DNA of 64,000 nt from Closterium sp. NIES-65 (lineage: Eukaryota > Streptophyta > Zygnematophyceae > Desmidiales > Closteriaceae): contig CANXME010001988.1 of assembly GCA_948144175.1 (NCBI GenBank), forward strand, positions 434,001 through 498,000, given 5' to 3'. Made by a program: the position numbers and the translations under genes. A model generated the notes under the pieces. That model was not told the DNA's origin and ran no database searches. It worked only from the letters and a program-made list of their open reading frames with translations. Within the stretch, counting starts at the first letter, position 1; the number at the start of each line of letters is the position of its first letter. Positions 9,813 through 20,380 of this stretch are shown one piece after another.

Positions 9813-10376
9813 CTACCAGTCTTCTTTAATCTCAAAAGAGTAAGAAAATGTCAAGTGAACTTTTCCATCGTCGTCAGTGAACTGCGGAATGGGAGGGAAG
9901 AAGATAGCAAGTAAGCGATTGAACAAGCTGACAATGCGTTAAACAAATAGCCAATGCATGCTTCGATACAATATAGAAAATAGGAAGAAGACACATGCAC
10001 AGAAACTCGCACCTTTGTCTCTGCTGTATATTTGCCACGGACCTCCTCTCCATCAGGCGTTGTCTCCTCTTCAGTCACATACACATATGGCTTCGCTTGG
10101 GGCGCATATGCTCCAAGCATCTCCTTAGAAGTATCCACTGCAACAACGTTAGGTACAAGAAGGAAATTAAAGAACAGACAGTGGGAAGGGAGAAGGGGAC
10201 GGAGTGCAAGCATACCTGCACATCTGTAAAACTCACACCACTTAACGCACCTACAGACGAAGTGAAATCAGCTATAGAACAAAGGGGGATGACAGAAACT
10301 GCTGGCATAGTGAAAGCTCGATAACATCTCTCTGATGGATTTCCAGCATTTTAACCCTTCCAACACTCAGAGAGAG

Positions 10377-10439
<63 letters not shown>

Positions 10440-10466
10440 GAGAGAGAGAGAGCAAGAGAGAGAGAG

Positions 10467-10538
<72 letters not shown>

Positions 10539-11306
10539 CATTTCCTGATGAAGTAGGCGACTGCTTCGTGCCCCCCTGACCAACACACCAAGTCGTAATC
10601 AGCCTGAATGCTCCACTTCATTCCATGTGGCCAGATCAATCCAGTCTTTGGCCACTCCGAATCAATGCCAAACGGAAGAACAATCCCAAATAAGACTCCT
10701 GTCGCTTCGCGCTCACCTTGATCGCCGTCCTTATACACGGTGTTGACGTACGTGAGGCCCAGCACCACGTCGTTCGCGACTGTAAACTCGAACTGCAGCC
10801 GGTACTTGCACCGCTCCTTCAGCTCGAAGCTCGCCGGCGTCGCCACGGCCTCGCCGTCCTTAGGCAACGGAAGCACGATGGGGTCCCGCTCCTCCACGAG
10901 CAGCCGCACAGCCGAAAACTCGACCGCCGAGCCTCCTCGCTTGCCTGGCACGGAAAGAACAACTGCGCTTGATAAGATCCCATTGGGCTATAGAAAGCGG
11001 CTACACGAAAAGGAATATACGAAGACAGTGCGACCTTTGTCGTCGAGCGATAGCTCGCCTAGTAGGCTCTCCTTCCACCTCCGTAAGCTCTCGTCATCCT
11101 GAAACGAAGCACTGATATTCAGTCATCGCGCAATGAAGAGGATAGCGGGTGAAAGGTACGGTGAGGAATAAATGCTGAGCGCACATGCGAGTACCGGAAC
11201 GAACCTTGTCCTTTTCTAGCTGGTCTGTCAATGGAACGTGCTTGGAAGGAATATACTGCGGAATGTGTCCCCCGCTGCTGCTGTCAGCGCCGCTATTCTC
11301 TGCCAT
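9813..11306 (-). CDS. RhoGDI: Rho GDP-dissociation inhibitor (RhoGDI), 5 exons, 195 residues
   Basis: It binds prenylated, GDP-bound Rho/ROP GTPases and keeps them soluble in the cytosol, controlling polarity and cytoskeleton. Exons on the minus strand are 11306-11205, 11098-11035, 10944-10717, 10137-10013 and 9881-9813. All introns are GT-AG and the joined frame is open from ATG to TAG. The N-terminal arm has PLTDQLEKDK joined to DDESLRRWKESLLG, the hallmark of plant RhoGDIs. The immunoglobulin-like lipid-binding domain follows (YRLQFEFTVANDVVLGLTY, then KEMLGAYAPQ and EEETTPDGEEVRGKYTAETK). It ends FSYSFEIKEDW, the usual terminus. Length matches the family. The third intron holds a 167-bp GA microsatellite. 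The gene is divergent from the RING gene. Confidence 0.94.
10369..10535. repeat. (GA)n microsatellite in RhoGDI intron 3
   Basis: About 167 bp of GA repeats with a few interruptions, read CT on the RhoGDI sense strand. It lies inside the 579-bp intron between the exons at 10944-10717 and 10137-10013. Long open frames through it are artefacts. Confidence 0.97.
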
Positions 11307-11847
11307 AACTTAATCTTGGAAGTCTGCGGTCTCTAAATATGGCGCAGCGGGTTACCAGCAAAGTTCCACCAGGAGAAGCTAGGGCAACTTAGTACTGTAG
11401 CAGGGACTGAGTGGCGGTCGTTGGTGGGTAGGAGAATAGAAGGGCACGCTGGGACGACAGAGCAACTCTAGCGATGAAACCAGTGCGTGAGACACATCGT
11501 TACAATGTCCCCCAAATTCGTCAAACCGTCGTCAGTCCATGTGGGGTGGGGCCCTGTCAAGCCAAACCTGTCTGAACACGTTGGCACAGTGTACTGGCAC
11601 TTCACTGTATTTCAGTACCTACAGTGTGTCGGGGAATTTCATACTCTCTATTCCGCCACCAAGCAAATTGAACTGAGCTGTCGAATTTCCGACGACTATC
11701 GCACTTCACTTCACTGTACCACACACTTCGTGTCCAGCCCACATGGGTAGTTTTAGGTCACATCGCAAGGCGCTTGGGTCGAACAGCTTGAAGAATCTTG
11801 TGCTGCCATAACCTGACCTTGCTATCGTCAACCCACCCGTGGCATGC
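11307..11847. promoter_or_regulatory. shared upstream region of RhoGDI (-) and the RING gene (+)
   Basis: A 541-bp gap between two divergent start codons has no coding signal and no obvious TATA box at a fixed distance from either start. It must contain the promoters and 5' untranslated regions of both genes. This is inferred from gene orientation only. Confidence 0.5.
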
Positions 11848-14276
11848 ATGGCCGTCACGGCGTCTGTCTGTCCGATCTGCCTTGACGAACCTCAAGACGA
11901 GGCGTTCCTCGAGCCGTGCTTCCGTGGGTGCCATAGCCCTTCACACAACAGCACAGTCGTTCCGTAGGTACCACTGTCGGATGCTGTTTTGCTAAGGATT
12001 TCGTTCTGACACCTATGTGCGAGTTCTGACTGGCTTTCCCTTTTCCCATCCTCCTCCTCCTCCTCCTCCCTTCGCTTCCTTCTTCCCCGTTTCGCGGGTA
12101 AAACCGACGGAATGTTTCGCGGTGGGATTCGACCCTCAACGAACTACAACGGTGTAACCGTCGACGAACGTCGTCGAGCCTTGGTTACTGACAGACAGCT
12201 TCTGCTTCGCCTGCATCGTGCGATGGCTCGAGTCCTGCACCCGCTGCCCCATCATCCCTCCGCACTTACGCCATCAGCACCAGCAGCAGCAACAACCGTC
12301 CGATGTTGCGTTTCCAGCAGATGCTGACGTTGCAGCTGCTGAAGCTGGACGAGGCACATCTTCGCATGCTGATGTCAGCAGTCAACAGCAACCCAGGAGA
12401 CGAGCTGTGTGCCCCGTTTGCAAGGTAGGCAGAGCGAGGTAGCATGAGGTACCTTGGTCAAGTGTGGATCAATCCCTGTGGGATTGATTCTCGCGTATGT
12501 GGAGACTGGATGGCGGTAAGTGAAGGCGAGGGGGGGGGCCTCATTGGCTGACGAGGCGGGAGAGGTTCAAATTGTCTCTCTCGCTGAAATGGCCTCCTCC
12601 GTTGCTGGGTCTGCTTGTAGTATCAATCACGCCACTGCTGCTGCACCCTTCCCTCCCTTACCCTGCACGCATCTTCCTCCAGGCCGCGCCGCTCTCCATC
12701 ATCCATCACGTCAACCTCGCCGCTGCTGACTTCGACCAGCTACCCATCCTGCCCTTTGATTCTGCACAACAAGGGGCCTTCGAACCTGCGGCTGAGGCAG
12801 CTGCGGGGAGCCATGCTGAGGGCAGGCATGGAAGCAGCGGGGGTAGGATCATCAGGTATGAGAGTATAACCGTGCACATCATTTCAGGTGCAGCTGTTTC
12901 CTCCCTTGTGGTTTTTTTCCTCTTTTTTTTTTTTTTTTTGGGGGGGGGGGGGGGGTGGGGAACGCTCTTAGGGGTTACTCAGAGGCGTTGATCTCGTCCG
13001 ATCGCTCTTATTTTGGTAACCTCTCCGTGGATTTCCCACCCTCCACATGATTCCCCTCTGGTTTGCTCCTACTTATCTTCCATCACTCCCTACCCCTCCC
13101 CCCTTTTTCTATCACTCCTCCAGCGCGTTTGTGCCCTCTGGGGAGCATTGCAAGCGGAGGCGCCTTTACACCAGCTCGCCTATGGCAGTGGCACCAGCGC
13201 TGCCATCGCCTGCACCATCTCCGTCACCCCTGTGTGCAGCTCAGGGTGCAGAGAGCACGAGAGGGAGGGCAGGCGGAGCGGGCAAGGGCGGGTGGCAGCA
13301 GCGGGGGCGGCACCGAGTGGCGGAGAGTGCGCCGACGGAGAGTGTGGTGCACGCGTGGATGACTGTGGAGCTGCAGGCGCTCATGAAGGTCAGTGAGCGT
13401 TCTTGCGCTTGTGTGTGCGTGCGAGGGTGGTTTCCGTGTGGTGGGATGGATGAGTGGGAGGGGATGCTCGTCAGTGTGCTTGCCAGCACAGTTGGGGAAA
13501 GGTTTGGCATGCACTCGTGCCATCCTTGCTCAAGTACCACCTTCCCTCCATTCACCAACCAACGTGTGTGTGCAGTGCATCCATGTTCGCATGCATGTGT
13601 GTATGTTTGCATGTGGGGCATTCTTGCATGTGTGCGTGCATGTGCATGTGCATGCATGCAGGAGCAGGACGTGGGCATGGTGGTGGATCATCTGCTCGCA
13701 GTCTTCCTCCACCCGCCCGCCACCCAGCCCCCACCAGCACCGCTCCCTGCCACCTCGGCACGTGCCACACCAACAGCAACATGTGCGAGGAGTGGCAGGG
13801 TGTCAGGTCATCAGGCGTCAAGGCACCCTCCCATCAGCACCATGAGGACCGTGTGGCCCCCCAGATCCGCCGTGCAGCCACTTGTCACTGCCCGCCCACC
13901 CCTCATTGCTCGCCCCCCACTCACTGGCACTCCCCGTCCCCCTGTGGTGGCCCGCCTGTCTGCGCTAGCAGAGGCTGCTCGCCCCTTCCTGTTCGACCGT
14001 GCCTTTGCCTTCGCTGTCCGCCTCTTCTCCTTCGCGCACCCGCAACCTGCTGCTGGTGCTGCTGCTGCTGGGGCAGGAAAGCAACAGGCGGTAGGGCGAG
14101 AGGAGCAATCAAAAGGGCCAGGAAGTGCAAGTGGGAGGGAGTCTGGGAAAGAAGGTGCAGGCGATGGAGGAGGAGCATCGGAAAACTCACAAGGGCAGAT
14201 GGGCGTAGTGGGGAGCAGAGAGGCAGCAGAAGGCGGTGCATGTGGGGTGGAACAAGCAGGTGGAGAGCAACCCTGA
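11848..14276 (+). CDS. TOPORS-like RING-finger E3 ubiquitin ligase, 5 exons, about 452 residues
   Basis: A predicted nuclear or cytosolic E3 that would pass ubiquitin to substrates. Proposed exons are 11848-11923, 12195-12424, 12683-12855, 13124-13388 and 13662-14276, all GT-AG and in frame. The C3HC4 RING comes from exons 1 and 2: C8 and C11 (CPICLDEP), C24 and H26 (PCFHSF, the His codon split by intron 1), C29 and C32 (CFACIVRW), C98 and C101 (CPVCK). The loop before the last pair is long and Gln/Ala-rich. WMTVELQALMK joined to EQDVGMVVDHLL, and AARPFLFDRAF later, match the region after the RING in plant TOPORS-like proteins. The last 70 or so residues are low in complexity, so the exact C-terminus and exon 3 limits are less sure. 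Confidence 0.82.
12903..12957. repeat. poly-T then poly-G run in RING gene intron 3
   Basis: A T-rich run is followed directly by a G-rich run inside the intron between 12855 and 13124. It is a simple-sequence tract with no coding role. Confidence 0.85.
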
Positions 14277-15345
14277 CAAGCAGTGGCTCACGGTGGAAGA
14301 GGCAGTGGAGAGCATGATGGGGAAGGGCGGCAGGGAGCAGGTGGTGTGAGAAGGGGGGGGAAGGAGCAGCTGGCAGTGGGAGAAGGGAGGTGGCGGAGGG
14401 TGGTGGTGGAAGAGAGGGCATCGGAGGATGTGTTTGGGGAGCTTGAGGGCGCTGAGGATGGCGGTGATGATGGGGGCGATGATTTCAACGGTGACTGGGA
14501 TGAGTAGCAGCTCCGCCATTTGCCGACCCCACCTGCAAAAGAACGGAGCGATTGGTGCCGTGTTTTTGGCAGATAGTTTTGTTGTACAATTCGGCTTGTG
14601 TGTGTCATTGCAAGGTTGCCGCGGTGTGGCTGCCTGTGAGGTCGGTGCTGGCAAGTATCACTGCAGCTGTCTTTCCAGTCCAGTGGCACTCCTACCTACC
14701 GAGTGTGCGTTTGTGCCAGCTGAGGTGCAGCCTCCGGTCGATATTGTTTGTTTCTCATGCTTCTGCAATCAAAAGGCATTGGATTGTTTGTGCTTGACCT
14801 TGTGTGGAATCATCATGAGCTGTGCTCTTGCGTGATTCCAGTGCATGCAGTGTAGAGGGTGGTTTATTGTTTGTGTACTACCGTAGCACATGCATCACAC
14901 CAAATGCATACCGTACTTAGCTCGTGAGCATGACAGCACAACAGGCCAATAGAGGATCAGTCAGACTATTGTCTAGCACTGATGATGTCCAAAGCAGGAT
15001 AAAATTAATGGGGAATCATCGAACATGTCTTTTAGGCCTTTTTGGACCTCCAAAACGTTGGCCTCCACCACGCTTTCTGTCCCCCACATGCACATTGTTC
15101 CTCTCCTCCATCCTGCCTCTCCCGATTTCCCACCTATTCCCCATTGTTCCTCCCCCCTTCCACCCTCTCTCCGCATCCCCCCTCCTCTCCCCCTCACTGC
15201 TCTTGATCGTCTGCCCACGTCCTCGGACTCACGCTCCCTCCACCTTCCAACTTCCATCATTTCTCCGTGGCCCACCACCCTTCCAACAATACGAGTAGCC
15301 TCACTCCCATCCAAAACCCGAAACAGGGCCCCCTCCGGTACCCCC
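14277..15345. other. intergenic region between convergent RING and UVR genes
   Basis: Both flanking genes end here, so both 3' untranslated regions should lie in it. Codon-like Gly/Glu-rich and Pro-rich frames are compositional shadows. A minus-strand frame at about 14976-15413 continues past the chosen UVR stop in another phase. It could be a further 3' exon, but no family motif supports this. Confidence 0.5.
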
Positions 15346-18300
15346 TCACTCCCTCCGCTCATACTCTTCCCCCTGCAGCCCCCACTGCAGCTGCAGAGCA
15401 TCCGCCTCCCCATCAGCCGCCTGTGCCTCCCCTTGCAGCCCCTCCGCCTCCTCCCAGTCCTCCCCCTCCGCCGCCGCCTCCATCTCCCGCCGTGCCACCG
15501 CCGCCACCAGTCTCAACCTCGCACACCGCGCCACGCCCACCTCCCTCTCTCTCTCCCTCACCATCTCCTCCATCGCGCGCACCTCCTCCTGCTTCCCCAC
15601 CTCCTCCCGCTCCACGCGTGCAATCTCCTCCTCACACTCCTTCACCTGCCTCTCTGCCGCCTCCCGGTCGTTGGAGAACAGCTTTGCTTCGGCTGCCAGC
15701 CGGGCGGCCTCCTTGAAGTTCCGGGCGGCGGCCGCCGCCTTCTTCTGCGCGTCCAGCTCGGGGATGCGGCGGGCGGCGGCTGCCAGGCGCTGGTGCACCG
15801 CCGCCAGCTCCTCCTGCGCCTTCTGCCGCGCGCCACTTAGCTCCTGCGGGGGCCAGATGCGGTGTTGAGGAGAAGGGGCATGAAGGTGGGAGGCCATGAG
15901 GGTTCAGGGTTTATGTGAAGAAAAGGAAGGGTCAGGAGGCAGAGACTATAGTGGTCCATGACGATCGTTCGGGGGAAATGTGATGGTGAGCGACAAGAGG
16001 AGGATGGGGTGCGAGCATGAGAAGGGGTTTGGTGTTGGGGTTGGGGTTGGGGTTGGGGTTGGGGTATGGGGAAGGGGGAGATGTTGGGATCAGCCTGCAC
16101 ACACCACACCCGGCGCAGTGCCGACAGGAAGCCCAGATTTTGTGACCCCCTTTCAAATCCCCGTCCCATCAAGCATCGCTCGCTGCCTCTCCCATACTTG
16201 CACACGTTTGTACAGCAAGCCCCCCTTCCACTCACACGCCCTCGCTCTCCACTGCCAAGCACACACACCTCCTTACCCCCTCCCCACTTCCACACAACCA
16301 ACCCCGCTCACCTGCAGCCTCGTCTTCACTTCACCCATGGCCTCCCCAAGCGCCTCCAGGTCCGCCTGGGCGTCTTTCTCCGCGGCCGTCAGCTCCTCCC
16401 TGCGCTGCGCCACCGCCCTCACCTCCTCCGCCTCCCTCCTCCTCCCCTCCACCGCCTGCTCTAGCCTCTCAGCCTCCTCCTCCGCCCTGCTCCCCACCTT
16501 CTCCAACCCCTCCGCCACCCTCCTCCCCTCCTCCACCACCTCCACCACCCTCCGCCTCCCCTCCTCCACCCTCTTCTCCATCTCCCTCACTTCCTCCTCC
16601 ATCTGAACCACCTTCCTCTCCTCCTCCTCCAGTCCTCCCCTCGCTTTCTCAAACCTGCCGGCAACGGCTGAGATCTTCCCATCCACCTTCGCTATAAGCA
16701 CGCTCTGCTGCTCTATCTCCCGCTCCTTTGCACACAGTTGCTCCATCAACGCTGCCAGCTCAGCTTCCAGCTCAGCACGCCCCTTCTCCAGCTCTTCACG
16801 CTCCTGGCGCTCCGCTGACGTGGCAGCGTCCACCTTGGCTGCCAGCTCAGCGCGTTCCTCGTCCAGCACGCGCCGCTCAACCGCCAGCTTGCGCTTCTTG
16901 ATGTCCACGTCAGCCTCCTCTGCTGCCACCCGCCCCTCCTCCTCCTCCCCCTGCTGTTGTGCTGCCTGCTTGGCTTCTGCTGCTGCTGCTGCCGCTTGCT
17001 GGCAGGGAGAAGGCGAGAGATGGGAGTGGGGCAAAGGCGAACGGTTGGGATGGGGGAAAGGTGAAAAGTTGGGAAGCGGGAATAAGGTTGCTATTAGTTG
17101 CTGGACAAGTCGCCACATATCTAAAAAATGGTCAATGTATTCATTCATTGTTTTAACTGAGTGCAATACTACATACGCTTTCAAAAGCCTATTTGCGGCC
17201 TCTGTGCTAGTCTTGGCCAACATCTGCCAAACTGCATCTTCAATCTCAACATTCCTCACCCACTCCCCATCCCGCCACTCACCCTGTGAATGCGTCGGAG
17301 GGCCTCGGCAGCCCCGACCTCAATCTCCGCCTCCTCACTTGTCAGTCGCAGCACGTCACTGCTGCACCGCCCCACCTGCTCCTCCGCCTGCGCCACCTCG
17401 CCGCCCCAGTCCTTCACCTCGCCCGCCGCCCGCTCCGCCCGCTGGCTCAGCTCGTCTGCTAGCTCAAACTCCTCCGCCTCGCACGCCGCTGCCAGCTCAG
17501 ATTCAATCTCCTCCAATCGCTTCGCTGCGGCTGCCGCCCGCTGGGCTGCCTGCCGGCGCATCTGGACCGCCCGTTTTCGTGCTGATGTGGCGTCACGGAT
17601 CTTGGCCTGCACGGCGGCCAGATTAGCTGCCACGTCAGCAAGGAGGCGCTTCACTTGTTGTTCTAATTCTCCCCCAAGACCAGCTTCTGCCTCCCCATCG
17701 TCTTCTCCCTCACCACCCTCCGCACCCCCTGTGTCATCCCTTCCTGTAACCATCGCTCCTGCGGCCACTTCTGTTTTTTCTTCCGTCGCTTCTGCCCCAT
17801 CCTCCCTGTCTGTCCCTGTCGCCTCCGTTCCCTCCCTTCCTGCCTCGTCTGGGCCTGACATTGCTGCATCAGCAGGGTCAGCTGACATGGCTGGAGGAGG
17901 CGACAGGTCAGCAGTTTCATGCTCTCCCTCCTGCATCCCCGCTTCTGCACTTCCTGCCACGTCAGCAGTTTCTGCTGCTTCCTCTACAGCGCCCTTCTTC
18001 TCCTCCACCTCGATATTTTCTGCAATCCCATTGGCTGCTGAGGGCGCGTCCATCACGCCCCTCTTCGTCTCATCTGTCATGACGTCACTGCCCACGTTGC
18101 TGTCGTCAGCACCAGCACCAGTGCCACTGGTATCGGTCAAACCCCCCTCTGCCTCGCCATCCACACCAGCTGTGGCACGCCCATCACCGCCATGGCCACT
18201 CGTCACTTCATTACCCGACAGCCCTTGCTCCAACACTCCACCGCGCCCCTCCTCCGCTAGCTCTTCTGCAAGACTCCCCCTGCCCGTCCCCCCAGCCCCT

Positions 18301-19088
18301 CCGTCTCCGCCGTCGCCTGCAACAATCTCCGTCTCTGATAGGCTGCTCCGCGAACTTGCCAACCCCGCTGCGCCACTGCTGCCACTCGCGTCCGCAGATC
18401 TCGCCGCCACTGCCCCCGCCGAACCTGCTGCCTCCTCCGCAGAGTCCCGCTCGTACCCGATCCTGATGCTCCGCTTCTTCTTCCGAACCAGACCGACAGG
18501 CTTGGAGGTGGCACTGGATAAAACGCCACCTGAGGAGGCCGCCGAGCCTGCCACGCTGGCGCTAGGAGAGCCGGTAATGGGCGAGCCGCCGCTGCCGGCC
18601 GGTGCCGTTACAGGAAGCAGGGACGGCGAGAGGACGGCAACGGAAGGCGAGAGGGCTGCCAGGGCGGCCGCGGGAGACAGCGGCGCCGGGCTACCCGCCG
18701 CCGATCCCGCAATGGCTGCTGCAGAGGCTGCTGACGTGGCTGGTGACGTGTCTGCTAGTGTGGCGGCGGGTTCCGAAGTGAACAGCGAAGCGTCCAGCGG
18801 TGCAGACTTTCTCGCTTCGTCTGTGCCTTCCGGAACAACAGACGCCTGTAACGAAGCGGATGAGGAGGCTTGTATCGGGACTTGAAAGGAAGAGCCCTGA
18901 TTGGAGAGATCGCCTGCTGAGGGAAGCTCTTGGTGCGGCGCGTCGGCAAGAGGAGCAGCGCGGGAGGAGTCAGGCGATTCAAATGACGGGGTGCTCGCGG
19001 CATCGACGGCGCGGGGTGGGGAGAGGAGCGTGGAGGGATCGACGAAGTCCATCCCCTCGAAGAGCGACATTCCGCCGTCGTCGTCCAT
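15346..19088 (-). CDS. UVR-motif coiled-coil protein, 3 exons, about 996 residues
   Basis: Proposed exons are 19088-17283, 16998-16312 and 15843-15346, all phase 0 with GT-AG introns (gtgagt and gtgagc donors). Residues 1-480 are low-complexity, acidic and Ser/Ala/Gly-rich, starting MDDDGGMSLFEGMDFVDPS. From about 485 to the end it is nearly continuous coiled coil. UVR-like helical hairpins appear at about 530-565 (CEAEEFELADELSQRAE), 870-890 (AARNFKEAARLAAEAK) and 963-982 (GEDWEEAEGLQGEA). The same order of coiled coil and UVR motifs occurs in a conserved plant family whose reaction is unknown. UVR motifs in UvrB, UvrC and Clp adaptors bind partner proteins, so a scaffold role is an inference. 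The C-terminal end could be longer if a further exon exists. Confidence 0.8.
16028..16062. repeat. short TTGGGG repeat in UVR gene intron 2
   Basis: About five units of ggggtt lie in the intron between 16312 and 15843. It is too short and too internal to be a telomere, and is a simple microsatellite. Confidence 0.8.
17085..17259 (-). mobile_element. possible gag remnant in UVR gene intron 1
   Basis: An AT-richer island in a GC-rich intron encodes a short minus-strand peptide. Its pattern (EDAVWQMLAKTSTEAANRL, then MNEYIDHFLDMWRLVQQL) resembles the helical core of Ty1/copia gag proteins. It is very short and no LTR or other part is near, so it would be a fossil scrap. A chance frame cannot be excluded. 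Confidence 0.35.
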
Positions 19089-19988
19089 GTCGCACAGGAT
19101 TGGCGAGTAGCGCTGCGATGGACCAACGAGGTGTCGCAGACTCGTCGGCGATAACGAGCACTAAAAAGAGCCAAATTGGTTGGGGATCCTGCTGGCGGTT
19201 GCCAGCAGCTCAGGAAAATCAAGTTTCGAGAAGATGGGGGGCTGGCGAGATTGAAACTCCCGCGCTTGACATGGAGAGTTTGCGTCGTTATGGGTAGTAT
19301 TCGTAAAAAAATACGGTAGTGCACAGAACAATAAATAAGGCAAGAGAATATATTAAAACAAGGCCAAGGCATAAAATGTTCAGAAGAGAATTAATGACGG
19401 AAGGGATACAGATATAACATGTAATTATCTACACCAGAAATTCACCTAGCCTATATTGTACACATGTAAACCACAAACGTGTATGCTGACACACCCACTA
19501 TGTGAGAATCAAATTACACACTTAATAAATTATATTATGATCATCTGGGCCAGGCCCTCAGATTGGTTTGAGGGTATGCTGATGGATCAGCGTGCCCCGG
19601 CCAACGAGGTGTCCAAATCAGCGTTCACGGTTTTTTTTTATACAGATTTTGCCAGTGTAAAAATCATAAGTAAACTGAACCAACAGTGTAATAAAAAAAA
19701 ACTATAGCTGAAACCCCAGTACAAGGTGTGTGGTGTTGTTGCTGTGATAGGTTCCAGCGAGGCTAAACACTTCGGGGCGCACCTGATATCTGTGCAGTGC
19801 ATGCGAAAAAAAAGGCAAATGTGTTGGTGGGGTCTCAGGAATCACGGAAATGTACAGATTGTATACGCGTGCCCTATCATCCCCACCCCCCCCACGCGGT
19901 CAACTCCGTTTCGGTGTGACGCACGTCACTATACTGATTCGTCAGTGTTACTTGTACAGCAACACGCAAAATGGTCAGTGTGGCAAGG
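19089..19988. other. upstream region of the UVR gene and AT-rich spacer
   Basis: No gene is seen. The first few hundred bases should hold the promoter and 5' untranslated region of the UVR gene. From about 19290 the sequence becomes AT-rich and lacks coding bias on either strand. Confidence 0.55.
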
Positions 19989-20254
19989 TACCGTATCACC
20001 CCGGACATAAGCGCAGGCCTATGATAAGCGCGTGCGCTTATATCTGAAGCACTGCGCTTATGCTCGTTCCTCAATTACAAGCGCACCCCCTGTTAAACCC
20101 TTACTTATTATAAGCGCAGGTCTAATTTCAATTTTAAATTTTGATTAAAACGGTAACGAAATCCACTTTTGCAGCGAGGACACAACTATCTTCGCTTCAA
20201 TTGACTTTGAGGACCTCACATCCTGCGCGTCCGGTCAGTATGAGCTGGCATTCC
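19989..20254. mobile_element. M1 MITE-like DNA element, left half
   Basis: The end opens TACCGTA followed by ACCCCGGA and ATAAGCGC, and its inverted partner lies at 32107 (and again at 49245). Inside are several ATAAGCGC/GCGCTTAT motifs forming nested inverted repeats. The half stops at ATTCC (20250-20254), the same five bases that open the other half at 31843, with copia C2 in between. Whole, it would be about 530 bp with imperfect inverted ends of about 25 bp and no coding capacity. The superfamily is not assigned. Confidence 0.7.
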
Positions 20255-20380
20255 TAAGAAGAAATGAGGAATGAATGAACTAGCAAGCAGATGGGTACAA
20301 GTAGGAAAACCTAAAAGTGTTGTAAACCATATTGTCTACCCCACTACAGCCTACATAGACTATAGCATATGAGTTTGACA
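20255..20380 (-). repeat. 3' LTR of C2
   Basis: 126 bp on the minus strand opening TGTCAAACTCATATG. It borders the purine-rich tract cacccccatagg (read on plus) on the inner side and the ATTCC duplication on the outer side. Confidence 0.82.

Noticed and set aside
10335-10586. Open frames of Arg-Glu or Ser-Leu repeats
   Set aside because: Microsatellite inside RhoGDI intron 3.
12850-14320. Overlapping Pro-, Cys- and His-rich frames on both strands
   Set aside because: Shadows of the RING gene exons and GT-rich intron 4 (TGTG/CATG repeats).
14976-15413. Minus-strand 146-residue frame as a separate gene
   Set aside because: No motif. It overlaps the end of the UVR gene and is at most an extra 3' exon of it.
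16028-16062. TTGGGG repeats resembling a telomere
   Set aside because: Only about five units inside an intron, with no terminal context.
17290-18885. A 531-residue plus-strand open frame, Ser/Ala/Pro-rich
   Set aside because: Antisense shadow of UVR exon 1, caused by GC-rich codon bias. No motif.
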